Origin: Streptomyces seoulensis
GTDB taxonomy: Bacteria > Actinomycetota > Actinomycetes > Streptomycetales > Streptomycetaceae
Reading direction: 5' to 3'
Assembly (NCBI RefSeq): GCF_022846655.1
Contig: NZ_AP025667.1
Span: forward strand, 5,369,001 to 5,433,000
Length of the DNA stretch: 64,000 bases
Part shown: positions 44,879 through 54,197 of the stretch, piece by piece
Layout: every line of letters begins with the position of its first letter
Position numbering within the stretch: the stretch's first letter is position 1
Position numbers and translations under genes: made by a program
The notes under the pieces: generated by a model
Database searches by the model: none
What the model saw: only the letters and a program-made list of their open reading frames with translations
Told to the model about the DNA's origin: nothing

Positions 44879-45835
44879 TCAGCCCTGCGTAAGGCCCTCC
44901 ACCAGTTCGTCCGCCGCTCGGTACGGGTCCAGTTCGCCCTTGACGATGCGGTCCGCCAAGGCGGAGAGGCGGCGGTCGCCGTGGAGGTCGCCGATGCGCT
45001 CCCGGAGGGTGGTGACCGCGATCGTCTCCACCTCGCGGGCCGCTCGGGCGCGGCGGCGTTCGGCCAGGACGCCGTGTTCCTCCATCCAGGCCCGGTGCTT
45101 CTCCAGGGCCTGGACGACCTCGTCCACGCCCTCGGCGCGGGCGGCGACCGTCTTGACGATGGGCGGACGCCAGTCGCCGGGGCCGCGGGCCTCGCCGAGG
45201 CCCAGCATGTGGTTCAGCTCGCGGGCGGTGGCGTCGGCGCCGTCCCTGTCCGCCTTGTTGACGACGTAGACGTCGCCGATCTCCAGGATTCCGGCCTTCG
45301 CCGCCTGGATGCCGTCGCCCATGCCGGGCGCCAGCAGGACCACACTGGTGTCCGCCTGGGAGGCGATCTCCACCTCGGACTGGCCGACGCCGACCGTCTC
45401 GACCAGGATCACGTCGCAGCCCGCCGCGTCCAGCACCCGGATGGCCTGCGGGGCGGACCAGGCGAGCCCGCCCAGGTGGCCACGGGTGGCCATGGAGCGG
45501 ATGTAGACGCCCGGGTCCGAGGCGTGGTCGGACATCCGGACCCGGTCACCGAGCAGCGCGCCCCCGGAGAACGGCGAGGACGGGTCGACGGCCAGGACGC
45601 CGACCCGCTTGCCCTGCTTGCGGTAGGCGGTGACCAGCGCGGAGGTGGAGGTGGACTTGCCGACGCCCGGCGAGCCGGTCAGCCCGACCACGTACGCGTT
45701 GCCGGTCAGCGGGGCGAGCGCGGCCATCACCTCCCGGAGCTGTGGGGACGCCCCCTCGACCAGGGAGATCAGCCGGGCCACGGCCCGGGGCCGGCCTTCC
45801 CTGGCCTCGGCCACCAGAGAGGAGACGTCCCGCAT
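44879..45835 (-). CDS. meaB: MeaB/ArgK-family G3E GTPase, chaperone of B12-dependent mutases
   Basis: MeaB proteins protect and reload adenosylcobalamin in methylmalonyl-CoA or isobutyryl-CoA mutase. The product has 318 residues. It shows P-loop VGLTGSPGVGKST, the LAVDPSSPFSGGALLGDRVR region, switch ETVGVGQSEVE and NKAD for guanine binding. ATG 45835 is chosen (GGAG eight bases upstream); GTG 45841 is possible. It lies leftward after a thiolase gene and near mce, while icmA is 10 kb away in the window and mutAB is absent. The client mutase is therefore not fixed by context. Confidence 0.92.
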   Translation of the reverse strand: MRDVSSLVAEAREGRPRAVARLISLVEGASPQLREVMAALAPLTGNAYVVGLTGSPGVGKSTSTSALVTAYRKQGKRVGVLAVDPSSPFSGGALLGDRVRMSDHASDPGVYIRSMATRGHLGGLAWSAPQAIRVLDAAGCDVILVETVGVGQSEVEIASQADTSVVLLAPGMGDGIQAAKAGILEIGDVYVVNKADRDGADATARELNHMLGLGEARGPGDWRPPIVKTVAARAEGVDEVVQALEKHRAWMEEHGVLAERRRARAAREVETIAVTTLRERIGDLHGDRRLSALADRIVKGELDPYRAADELVEGLTQG

Positions 45836-45883
45836 CAACACAGCTCCGTTCGCTCACACCGCCGGAAAACCGGAAAAGAAGAC

Positions 45884-47083
45884 TCAGCCCTTGGGTACCC
45901 GCACGATCAGCGCGTCACCCTGGCCGCCGCCACCGCACAGCGCGGCCGCGCCCACGCCACCGCCCCGGCGCTTCAGCTCCAGCGCCAGGTGGAGCACCAG
46001 CCGGGCGCCGGACATGCCGATCGGGTGACCGAGGGCGATGGCACCGCCGTTGACGTTCACCTTTTCCGTGGACACCCCGAGGTCGTCCATTGACTGCACG
46101 GCGACCGCCGCGAACGCCTCGTTGATCTCGATCAGGTCGAGGTCGGAGACCGCCAGCCCCTCCTTGCCCAGGGCGTGCTGGATGGCGTTGGAGGGCTGGG
46201 ACTGCAGGGAGTTGTCCGGCCCGGCGACATTGCCGTGCGCGCCGATCTCCGCCAGCCAGTCCAGGCCCAGCTCCTCCGCCTTCGCCTTGCTCATCACGAC
46301 CACCGCGGCGGCGCCGTCGGAGATCTGCGAGGCGGACCCGGCGGTGATCGTGCCGTCCTTGGCGAAGGCGGGCCGCAGCCGGCCGAGGGACTCGGCGGTG
46401 GTGTCCCCGCGGATGCCCTCGTCCTTGCTGAACAGCACCGGGTCGCCCTTGCGCTGCGGGATCTCCACCGGGGTGATCTCGGCCTCGAACAGGCCGTTCT
46501 TCTGCGCGGCGGCGGCCCGCTGGTGGGACAGGGCGGCGATCTCGTCCTGCGCGGCCCGGCCGATGCCGAGGCGGGTGTTGTGCTTCTCGGTGGACTCGCC
46601 CATGGCGATGTTCTCGAAGGAGTCGGTCAGCCCGTCGTGGGCCATCGAGTCCAGCATCTCGATCGCGCCGTACTTGAAGCCCTCACGGGACTTCGGCAGC
46701 AGGTGCGGGGCGTTGGTCATGGACTCCTGGCCGCCCGCGACCACGATGTCGAACTCACCCGCGCGGATGAGCTGGTCGGCCAGCGCGATCGCGTCCAGCC
46801 CGGAGAGGCAGACCTTGTTGACCGTGAGCGCCGGGACGTTCATCGGAATGCCGGCCTTGACGGCGGCCTGGCGAGCCGGGATCTGGCCGGCACCCGCCTG
46901 GAGCACCTGGCCCATGATCACGTACTGGACCTGGTCGCCGCTGATCCCGGCGCGGTCGAGGGCGGCCTTGATGGCGAAGCCGCCCAGGTCGGCACCCGAG
47001 AAGGACTTCAGCGAACCGAGCAACCGTCCCATGGGCGTCCGAGCGCCCGCGACGATCACAGAGGTGGTCTTTCCAGAAGACAT
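45884..47083 (-). CDS. Acetyl-CoA C-acetyltransferase (thiolase)
   Basis: It condenses or cleaves acetoacetyl-CoA, supplying C4 units. The 399-residue product has the acyl-accepting Cys92 in [14 protein letters not shown], the His in [16 protein letters not shown] and the proton-relay Cys in [22 protein letters not shown] lies nine bases before ATG 47083. It precedes meaB by 48 nt on the same strand and is divergent from the methylmalonyl-CoA epimerase gene. With hbd at 61.3 kb it would make 3-hydroxybutyryl-CoA. A biosynthetic (AtoB/PhaA-like) type is likely. Confidence 0.93.
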   Translation of the reverse strand: MSSGKTTSVIVAGARTPMGRLLGSLKSFSGADLGGFAIKAALDRAGISGDQVQYVIMGQVLQAGAGQIPARQAAVKAGIPMNVPALTVNKVCLSGLDAIALADQLIRAGEFDIVVAGGQESMTNAPHLLPKSREGFKYGAIEMLDSMAHDGLTDSFENIAMGESTEKHNTRLGIGRAAQDEIAALSHQRAAAAQKNGLFEAEITPVEIPQRKGDPVLFSKDEGIRGDTTAESLGRLRPAFAKDGTITAGSASQISDGAAAVVVMSKAKAEELGLDWLAEIGAHGNVAGPDNSLQSQPSNAIQHALGKEGLAVSDLDLIEINEAFAAVAVQSMDDLGVSTEKVNVNGGAIALGHPIGMSGARLVLHLALELKRRGGGVGAAALCGGGGQGDALIVRVPKG

Positions 47084-47232
47084 GAGCTGCGATCCCCTTA
47101 CCGGCCTGCACAGCCGAGGAGTGAACGAGGGTTTACTTCGAATGTACTGACCGGTACCGGAGCCCGTCATCGCCCTTACGGTGTGATCGCGCGCACGTTG
47201 CGTAACCACCTCCGGAGCGCTGCACTGAAACC

Positions 47233-47673
47233 ATGCTGACGCGAATCGACCACATCGGGATCGCCTGCCACGACCTCGACGCCACCGTCGAGTTCTACCG
47301 GACGACCTACGGCTTCGAGGTGTTCCACACCGAGGTGAACGAGGAGCAGGGCGTGCGGGAGGCCATGCTCAAGATCAACGAGACGTCGGACGGCGGCGCC
47401 TCCTACCTGCAGTTGCTGGAGCCGACGCGGGAGGACTCCGCGGTCGGCAAATGGCTGGCCAAGAACGGTGAGGGCGTCCACCACATCGCTTTCGGTACGG
47501 CGGATGTGGACGCGGACGCCGCGGACATCCGCGACAAGGGCGTACGCGTCCTGTACGACGAGCCCCGACGCGGTTCCATGGGGTCCCGGATCACCTTCCT
47601 GCACCCCAAGGATTGCCACGGAGTCCTGACAGAACTGGTCACTTCGGCGGCAGTTGAGTCACCTGAGCACTGA
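47233..47673 (+). CDS. mce: Methylmalonyl-CoA epimerase
   Basis: It interconverts (R)- and (S)-methylmalonyl-CoA so that mutase and polyketide or propionate routes connect. The 146-residue product of the VOC/glyoxalase fold has metal ligands His in [10 protein letters not shown], His in VHHIAFG and Glu in LTELVT, and catalytic Glu candidates in the usual places. ATG 47233 lacks a close ribosome site; TGCACT six bases upstream may be a weak -10, giving a leaderless mRNA. It is divergent from the thiolase-meaB pair. Confidence 0.92.
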   Translation: MLTRIDHIGIACHDLDATVEFYRTTYGFEVFHTEVNEEQGVREAMLKINETSDGGASYLQLLEPTREDSAVGKWLAKNGEGVHHIAFGTADVDADAADIRDKGVRVLYDEPRRGSMGSRITFLHPKDCHGVLTELVTSAAVESPEH

Positions 47674-47699
47674 CCTTCGTACATAAGGGCCGGTAGGGT
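47671..47699 (+). promoter_or_regulatory. Candidate promoter upstream of scy
   Basis: TGACCT (47671-47676) and TAGGGT (47694-47699) are separated by 17 bp. The -35 overlaps the mce stop codon. The promoter would transcribe through the hairpin at 47706-47734 before reaching scy. Confidence 0.35.
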
Positions 47700-47705
47700 T
47701 GGGGG

Positions 47706-47734
47706 CGGTCGTCCCCGAACACGGGGGACGACCG
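47706..47734. terminator. Hairpin after mce / in scy leader
   Basis: CGGTCGTCCCC (47706-47716) pairs perfectly with GGGGACGACCG (47724-47734). It can terminate mce transcription or act as an attenuator in the scy leader. Confidence 0.55.
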
Positions 47735-47881
47735 ATGCCGGGGTCCGGGTTTCGGGGGACGAGCGTCGGGGCAGCAGCCCGTGCTCCGCCGTTGATCTGA
47801 CACCATTCCCCGGAGGGCCACGTCCGGCGGATGGACGGTGCTCGTCGGAGAAATTCACCAGGGGACGGATGGGACCGCGCA

Positions 47882-50800
47882 GTGCGGGGCTACGAGAGCC
47901 AGGAGCGAGAGCCGGCGGCTGACGTCGACCACCTCTCTCGGTTCGAGGCCGAGATGAAGCGGCTGAAGACCGAGCGGGAAAAGGCGATCCAGCACGCCGA
48001 GGACCTCGGCTACCAGGTCGAGGTGCTGCGCGCCAAGCTGCACGAGGCGCGCCGCACCCTGATGACCCGTCCCGCCTATGACGGCGGTGACATCGGCTAT
48101 CAGGCCGAACAGTTGCTCCGCAACGCCCAGGTGCAGGCCGACCAGTTGCGGCAGGACGCCGAGCGCGAGCTGAGCCAGGCCCGCGCGCAGACCCAGCGCA
48201 TCCTGCAGGAGCACGCCGAGCACTCCGCCCGGCTGCAGGCCGAGCTGCACCAGGAGGCGGTCACCCGTCGCCAGCAGTTGGACCAGGAGCTGGCCGAGCG
48301 CCGCCAGACGGTCGAGTCCCACGTCAACGAGAACGTGGCCTGGGCCGAGCAACTGCGGGCCCGTACCGAGCAGCAGGCACGCCGGCTGCTCGACGAGTCC
48401 CGTGCCGAGGCCGAGCAGGCCATGGCCGCCGCCCGTACCGAGGCCGAGCGGCTGACCCACGAGGCCCGTGAGCGGCTGCGCACCGACGCGGAGGCGGCCC
48501 GTACCGAGGCCGAGCAGATCCTGCGCCGGGCCCGTACGGACGCCGAGCGGCTGCTGAACGCCGCCTCCTCCCAGGCGCAGGAGGCCACCGACCACGCCGA
48601 GCAGCTCCGTACCTCCACCGCCAGCGAGTCGGACGCCGCGCGCCGGCAGGCCGCCGAGCTGAGCCGCGGTGCCGAGGAGCGGATGGCGGAGGCCGAGCGC
48701 TCGCTGCGCAGCGCCCGGTCCGAGGCGGAGAAGCTGGTCACCGAGGCCAAGGAGGCCGCCTCCAAGGCGCTCTCCAGCGCCGAGGCCGCCAACGAGACCC
48801 GCACGCGTACCGCCAAGGAGCAGGTCGCCCGGCTGGTCAGCGAGGCCACCAAGGAGGCCGAGACCACCAAGGCCGACGCCGAGCAGTTGGTCGCGGACGC
48901 CCGTGCCGAGGCGGAGAAGATCCTCGCGGAGGCCGGGGAGAACGCCCGCAGCGCCACCGCCGAGGAGACCGCCAGCCAGCTCTCGAAGGCCGCGCGGACG
49001 GCCGAGGAGGTCCTGAACAAGGCCGCCGAGGACGCCCGCAAGACCACCAGGGCCGCCACCGAGGAGGCCGAGCGCATCCGCTCGGAGGCCGAGGCGGAGG
49101 CGGACCGGCTGCGTGCCGAGGCGCACGACATCGCCGAGGAGCTCAAGGGCACGGCGAAGGACGACACCAAGGAGTACCGCGCCAAGACGGTCGAGCTGCA
49201 GGAGGAGGCCCGCAGGCTGCGCGGCGAGGCCGAGCAACTGCGCGCCGACGCCGTCGCCGAGGGCGACTCCATCCGCGCCGAGGCCCGCCGCGAGGCGGTC
49301 ACCCAGATCGAGGAGGCGGCGAAGTCCGCCGAGGAACTCCTCGCCAAGGCCAAGGCCGACGCGGACGAGCTGCGCAAGACCGCCACCACCGACAGCGAGA
49401 AGGTCCGCACCGAGGCCATCGAGCGGGCGACCAGCCTGCGCCGGCAGGCCGAGGAGACGCTGGAGCGCACCCGCAAGGAGGCCGAGCGGCTCAAGGCCGA
49501 GGCCGAGGAGCGGGCCGAGACGGTCGGCGCGGACGCCGAGAAGGCCGCGCGCGAGCTGCGCGAGGAGGCCGAGAAGGCCGCCGAGGCGCGCCGCGAGGAG
49601 GCCGCCGGTGAGCTGACGCGGCTGCAGACCGAGACGCAGGAGCGGCTGGAGTCGGCGGAGCAGGCGCTCACCGAGGCCCGCGAAGAGGCGTCCGGTATCC
49701 GGCGCGAGGCCGGCGAGGAGGCCGAGCGGCTGCGGTCCGAGGCCGCCGAGCGCATCCGTACGCTCCAGCAGCAGGCCGAGACCGAGGCCGAGCGGCTGCG
49801 TGACGAGGCCGCGGCGGACGCGTCGGCCTCGCGTGCCGAGGGTGAGTCGGTGGCCGTGCGGCTGCGGTCGGAGGCCGCGGCGGAGGCCGAGCGGCTCAAG
49901 GCCGAGGCACAGGAGACGGCCGACCGGGTCCGCGCGGAGGCGCAGGCCGCGGCCGAGCGGCTGGGCACGGAGGCGTCCGAGACGCTGGCCGCCGCCCAGG
50001 AGGAGGCCGCCCGGCGCCGCCGCGAGGCGGAGGAACTGCTCGGTTCCGCCCGCGAGGAGGCGGACCAGGAGCGCGAGCGGGCCCGCGAGCAGAGCGAGGA
50101 GCTGCTGGCCTCGGCGCGCAAGCGCGTGGAGGAGGCACAGGCCGAGGCGACCCGGCTGGTCGAGGAGGCGGACCGGCGGGCCACCGAGATGGTGTCCGCC
50201 GCCGAGACCCACGCGGCACAGGTGCGGGACTCCGTCAGCGGGCTGCACGAGCAGGCGCAGGAGGAGATCGCCGGGCTGCGTTCGGCCGCCGAGCACGCGG
50301 CGGACCGTACCCGTCGGGAGGCCGAGGAGGAGGCGGACCGGGTCCGCACCGACGCCTACGCCGAGCGGGAGCGGGCGAGCGAGGACGCCACGCGGCTGCG
50401 CCGGGAGGCGGACGAGGAGTCCGAGGCGGCCAGGGCGCTCGCGGAGCGCACGGTCGCCGAGGCGGCCGAGGAGTCGGAGCGGCTGCGCTCGGACGCGTCC
50501 GAGTACGCCCAGCGGGTGCGTACCGAGGCGTCGGACAAGCTGGCGGAGGCCGACCAGAGCGCGTCGCGGACGCGGGCGGACGCCCGTGAGGACGCCAACC
50601 GCATCCGTTCGGACGCGGCGACGCAGGCCGACACCCTGATCACCGAGGCTAGTTCCGAGGCGGAGCGGCTCCAGGCCGAGACGGTCGCGGAGGCGGACCG
50701 GGTCCGCGCCGAGGCGGTGGCGGGTGCCGAGAAGCTGATCGCGGACGCGACCGACGACGCGGAGCGGCTGCGTGCCGAGGCGGCGGAGACGGTCGGTACG

Positions 50801-51727
50801 GCGCAGCGGCACGCGGAGCGGATGCGTGCCGACGCCGACCGGGCCAGGTCCGAGGCGGAGGCGGAGGCCGAGCGGCTGACGGGCTCGGCGCGCGAGGAGG
50901 CCGACCGGACGCTGGACGAGGCGCGCAGCGAGGCCAACAAGCGGCGCTCCGAGGCGGCCGAGCAGGTCGACACGCTCATCTCGGAGACGGCGGCCGAGGC
51001 GGACAAGCTGATCGCGGAGGCGCGGCAGCAGGCGCAGAAGGCCACCGCGGACGCGGAGGGCCAGGCCGACACGATGGTGGGCGCGGCCCGCACCGAGGCC
51101 GACCGGATCGTGTCCGAGGCGACGGTGGAGGGCAACTCCCGTGTGGAGAAGGCCCGTACGGACGCCGACGAGCTGCTGGTCGGGGCACGCCGGGACGCGA
51201 CCGCGATCCGGGAGCGGGCGGAGGAACTGCGCGAGCGGGTCACCTCGGAGATCGAGGAGCTGCACGAGCGGGCCCGCCGGGAGTCGGCGGAGACGATGAA
51301 GTCGACCGGCGACCGCTGCGACGCGCTGATCAAGGCGTCCGAGGAGCAGTTGTCCAAGGCGCAGGCGAAGGCCAAGGAGCTGGTGTCGGAGGCCAACTCC
51401 GAGGCGGGCAAGGTGCGGATCGCCGCCGTGAAGAAGGCGGAGGGTCTGCTCAAGGAGGCCGAGCAGAAGAAGACCAGGCTCGTCAAGGAGGCCGAGGACC
51501 TGAAGGCCGAGGCGATCCGCGAGGCGCGGCGCACGGTCGAGGAGGGCAAGCGGGAGCTGGAGATCCTGGTGCGCCGCCGGGAGGACATCAACACCGAGAT
51601 CTCCCGTGTCCAGGACGTGCTGGAGGCGCTGGAGTCGTTCGAGGGTCCGGCCGGCAAGGACGGCGGTGTCAAGGCGGGGGCCACGGTGGGGCCGCCTCGA
51701 TCGGGTGGCAAGAACTCGGAGGGGTAG
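47882..51727 (+). CDS. scy: Scy, giant coiled-coil polarity protein
   Basis: Scy organises the tip polarisome with DivIVA and FilP and sets hyphal branching in Streptomyces. The product is about 1281 residues and nearly all coiled coil. A short N-terminal region (VDHLSRFEAEMKRLKTEREK, then AEDLGYQVEVLRAKLHEARR) precedes hundreds of Ala/Glu/Arg-rich hendecad-type repeats such as AEAERLRSEA. It ends in a helical ILVRRREDINTEISRVQDVL segment and a Gly/Ser tail. GTG 47882 is chosen because conserved homologues start RGYESQE; ATG 47831 in frame would add 17 residues. FilP follows. From memory it matches SCO5397. Confidence 0.92.
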   Translation: MRGYESQEREPAADVDHLSRFEAEMKRLKTEREKAIQHAEDLGYQVEVLRAKLHEARRTLMTRPAYDGGDIGYQAEQLLRNAQVQADQLRQDAERELSQARAQTQRILQEHAEHSARLQAELHQEAVTRRQQLDQELAERRQTVESHVNENVAWAEQLRARTEQQARRLLDESRAEAEQAMAAARTEAERLTHEARERLRTDAEAARTEAEQILRRARTDAERLLNAASSQAQEATDHAEQLRTSTASESDAARRQAAELSRGAEERMAEAERSLRSARSEAEKLVTEAKEAASKALSSAEAANETRTRTAKEQVARLVSEATKEAETTKADAEQLVADARAEAEKILAEAGENARSATAEETASQLSKAARTAEEVLNKAAEDARKTTRAATEEAERIRSEAEAEADRLRAEAHDIAEELKGTAKDDTKEYRAKTVELQEEARRLRGEAEQLRADAVAEGDSIRAEARREAVTQIEEAAKSAEELLAKAKADADELRKTATTDSEKVRTEAIERATSLRRQAEETLERTRKEAERLKAEAEERAETVGADAEKAARELREEAEKAAEARREEAAGELTRLQTETQERLESAEQALTEAREEASGIRREAGEEAERLRSEAAERIRTLQQQAETEAERLRDEAAADASASRAEGESVAVRLRSEAAAEAERLKAEAQETADRVRAEAQAAAERLGTEASETLAAAQEEAARRRREAEELLGSAREEADQERERAREQSEELLASARKRVEEAQAEATRLVEEADRRATEMVSAAETHAAQVRDSVSGLHEQAQEEIAGLRSAAEHAADRTRREAEEEADRVRTDAYAERERASEDATRLRREADEESEAARALAERTVAEAAEESERLRSDASEYAQRVRTEASDKLAEADQSASRTRADAREDANRIRSDAATQADTLITEASSEAERLQAETVAEADRVRAEAVAGAEKLIADATDDAERLRAEAAETVGTAQRHAERMRADADRARSEAEAEAERLTGSAREEADRTLDEARSEANKRRSEAAEQVDTLISETAAEADKLIAEARQQAQKATADAEGQADTMVGAARTEADRIVSEATVEGNSRVEKARTDADELLVGARRDATAIRERAEELRERVTSEIEELHERARRESAETMKSTGDRCDALIKASEEQLSKAQAKAKELVSEANSEAGKVRIAAVKKAEGLLKEAEQKKTRLVKEAEDLKAEAIREARRTVEEGKRELEILVRRREDINTEISRVQDVLEALESFEGPAGKDGGVKAGATVGPPRSGGKNSEG

Positions 51728-51931
51728 CACCGGGTCACACCGGGTACCGCGGGGAGCGGAAATACGGTTGTTCTGGCGGGCTTTGCCCTGGTATTCGGCA
51801 ATCTGTCGGGTGGTCAGCCACCCGAAAGAGGTGTCATTCTCCAGACCAAACACGTATCCGCTCGATGACACACCGCTTCGGCGCCTAGGATTCCCTCTAT
51901 CACCTCACCGGTCTCATTCGACAGGAACCCC

Positions 51932-52867
51932 ATGAGCGACACTTCCCCCTACGGCTTCGAGCTAGTGCGGCGTGGATACGACCGCGCTCAGGTGGACGAA
52001 CGCATCTCCAAGCTCGTCTCCGACCGTGACAGCGCGCTCTCCCGGATCACCGCCCTGGAGAAGCGCATCGAGGAGCTCCACCTCGAGACGCAGAACGCCC
52101 AGGCCCAGATCACCGACGCCGAGCCGTCGTATGCGGGTCTCGGTGCGCGGGTCGAGAAGATCCTGCGCCTCGCCGAGGAGGAGGCGAAGGACCTGCGCGA
52201 GGAGGCGCGGCGCGCTTCCGAACAGCACCGCGAGCTGGCCGAGTCGGCCGCCCAGCAGGTTCGCAACGACGCCGAGGCGTTCGCCGCCGAGCGCAAGGCG
52301 AAGTCCGAGGACGAGGGCGTCCGGATCGTCGAGAAGGCCAAGGGCGAGGCGTCGCAGCTCCGGTCCGACGCGCAGAAGGACGCGCAGTCCAAGCGCGAGG
52401 AGGCGGACGCCCTCTTCGAGGAGACCCGCGCCAAGGCCGCGCAGGCCGCCGCCGACTTCGAGACCAACCTCGCCAAGCGGCGTGAGCAGTCCGAGCGGGA
52501 CCTGGCGTCGCGTCAGCAGAAGGCGGAGAAGCGGCTCGCGGAGATCGAGCACCGCGCCGAGCAGCTCCGCCTGGAGGCGGAGAAGCTGCGCACCGACGCC
52601 GACCGCCGTGCGCGCCAGACGGTGGAGACGGCGCAGCGTCAGGCCGAGGACATCGTGGCGGACGCCAACGCCAAGGCGGACCGGATCCGTTCGGAGTCCG
52701 AGCGGGAGCTGGCGGCGCTGACCAACCGCCGCGACAGCATCAACGCCCAGCTCACCAACGTCCGCGAGATGCTCGCCACGCTGACGGGTGCCGCGGTCGC
52801 CGCCGCCGGTTCCCCGGTGGAGGACGAGACGGTCGCGCGTGGCGTTCCGGCGCAGCAGACCCGGTGA
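51932..52867 (+). CDS. filP: FilP, intermediate-filament-like coiled-coil protein
   Basis: FilP forms cytoskeletal filaments near hyphal tips, gives cell stiffness and interacts with DivIVA and Scy. The 311-residue product starts SPYGFELVRRGYDRAQVDER, a DivIVA-like N-terminal motif. Coiled coil follows to about residue 270 (ARVEKILRLAEEEAKDLREE, then AEKRLAEIEHRAEQLRLEAE), then a short flexible tail. CAGGAAC precedes ATG 51932. TAGGAT at 51886-51891 may be the promoter -10. It ends at a 34-bp palindromic terminator. From memory it matches SCO5396. Confidence 0.94.
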   Translation: MSDTSPYGFELVRRGYDRAQVDERISKLVSDRDSALSRITALEKRIEELHLETQNAQAQITDAEPSYAGLGARVEKILRLAEEEAKDLREEARRASEQHRELAESAAQQVRNDAEAFAAERKAKSEDEGVRIVEKAKGEASQLRSDAQKDAQSKREEADALFEETRAKAAQAAADFETNLAKRREQSERDLASRQQKAEKRLAEIEHRAEQLRLEAEKLRTDADRRARQTVETAQRQAEDIVADANAKADRIRSESERELAALTNRRDSINAQLTNVREMLATLTGAAVAAAGSPVEDETVARGVPAQQTR

Positions 52868-52897
52868 CACTCGGGCGCGGTCGTAACTGAGCGCGGG

Positions 52898-52931
52898 CGA
52901 AGCCCCCTGCCGCCGGCGGCAGGGGGCTTCG
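52898..52931. terminator. Perfect 34-bp palindromic terminator after filP
   Basis: The arms 52898-52914 and 52915-52931 are exact reverse complements with no spacer, so the folded RNA has a tight GC-rich stem. It lies 30 bases after the filP stop. Confidence 0.85.
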
Positions 52932-53069
52932 GCCGTTCTCGGCCCGGATACGCCCGGTGAGGCTCTGGCTTTACTTTCTCTTGGGCGGAACCGGGCCGAC
53001 CCGGATATCCTCCTAACCCTTACGGGGGCACGCGCCCCGCTGTCCTGAACCTTCCGATGGGTGCGGAGC

Positions 53070-54197
53070 ATGATCGAGGCTGTTGGCCTGACCAAGCGGT
53101 ACGGCGACAAGACCGCCGTGCACGACCTCTCCTTCCAGGTACGTCCCGGCGCGGTGACCGGCTTCCTCGGGCCCAACGGCTCCGGCAAGTCCACGACCAT
53201 GCGGATGATCCTCGGGCTGGACAACCCCACCTCCGGCTCGGTGACCATCGGCGGCTACCCGTACCGCAAGCTGCCCAACGCACCGCGTGAGGTCGGCGCG
53301 CTGCTCGACGCCAAGGCGGTGCACGGCGGCCGGTCCGCCCGCAACCACCTGCTCAGCCTCGCCCAGCTCTCCGGTATCCCGGCCCGCCGGGTGGACGAGG
53401 TGCTCGGGGTGGTCGGCCTCCAGGAAGTGGCCCGTAAGCGCTCCAAGGGTTTCTCGCTCGGCATGGGGCAGCGCCTCGGCATCGCCGCCGCCCTCCTGGG
53501 CGACCCCCAGGTGCTGCTCTTCGACGAGCCGGTCAACGGCCTCGACCCCGAGGGCATCCTCTGGGTCCGCAACCTGATGAAGGCGCTCGCCGCCGAGGGC
53601 CGTACGGTCTTCGTCTCCTCGCACCTGATGAGCGAGATGGCGCTGACCGCCGACCACCTCATCGTGATCGGGCGCGGTCAGCTCCTGGCCGACATGAGCG
53701 TGACCGACTTCATCTCCGCGAACTCCGCCGACTTCGCGCGGGTGCGCACCCCGGACACCGAGCCGCAGCAGCGGGAGAAGCTGACCTCGGCGCTGACCGA
53801 GGCGGGCGGCCATGTGCTGCCCGAGCTGGACGGCGCGCTCCGGGTGACCGGGCTGGCGCTCCCCCGCATCAGCGACCTCGCGCACGAGGCGGACGTACGG
53901 CTGTGGGAGCTGTCCCCGCACCAGGCGTCGCTGGAGGAGGCGTACATGCGGATGACGCAGAGCGTCGTCGACTACCGCTCCACCGTCGACCAGCGCTCCG
54001 GGCTCCAGCAGCCGCTGCCGCCCGGTGTCCAGCCGCCGATGCCGGTGCCGGGCCAGGGCCAGCCCGGCTGGTACGCCCCGCCGCCGCCCGCGCCGGGCAC
54101 CCCGTACGCGCCGCCGGCGCCCACCGCGCCCGGCACCGGCGGACCGAACCCGTACGCCGCGCCCGCCGAACCGACCCAGCCCGAGGACTCCCGATGA
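53070..54197 (+). CDS. ABC transporter ATP-binding protein
   Basis: This ATPase of an ABC-2 type exporter has 375 residues. It shows Walker A LGPNGSGKSTTMRM, signature FSLGMGQRLGIAAAL (LGMGQ in place of LSGGQ), Walker B VLLFDEPVNGLDPEG and switch His in VSSHLMSEM. A DUF4162-like region follows, then a Pro/Gly/Ala-rich tail of about 65 residues (LPPGVQPPMPVPGQGQPG), which is unusual for an NBD. ATG 53070 is chosen; GTG 53061 is possible. It overlaps the permease gene in ATGA. The substrate is unknown. Confidence 0.9.
   Translation: MIEAVGLTKRYGDKTAVHDLSFQVRPGAVTGFLGPNGSGKSTTMRMILGLDNPTSGSVTIGGYPYRKLPNAPREVGALLDAKAVHGGRSARNHLLSLAQLSGIPARRVDEVLGVVGLQEVARKRSKGFSLGMGQRLGIAAALLGDPQVLLFDEPVNGLDPEGILWVRNLMKALAAEGRTVFVSSHLMSEMALTADHLIVIGRGQLLADMSVTDFISANSADFARVRTPDTEPQQREKLTSALTEAGGHVLPELDGALRVTGLALPRISDLAHEADVRLWELSPHQASLEEAYMRMTQSVVDYRSTVDQRSGLQQPLPPGVQPPMPVPGQGQPGWYAPPPPAPGTPYAPPAPTAPGTGGPNPYAAPAEPTQPEDSR

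Noticed and set aside
44854..45000. ATG with a perfect AGGAGGAAC ribosome site reading rightward into the antisense of meaB
   Set aside because: The long frame is antisense to well-conserved meaB and its translation has no recognisable feature; probably coincidence.
47855..51871. Very long minus-strand frame (over 1300 codons) opposite scy
   Set aside because: It mirrors the repetitive Ala/Glu/Arg codons of scy, giving Leu/Gly/Arg-rich nonsense with no domain or ribosome site.
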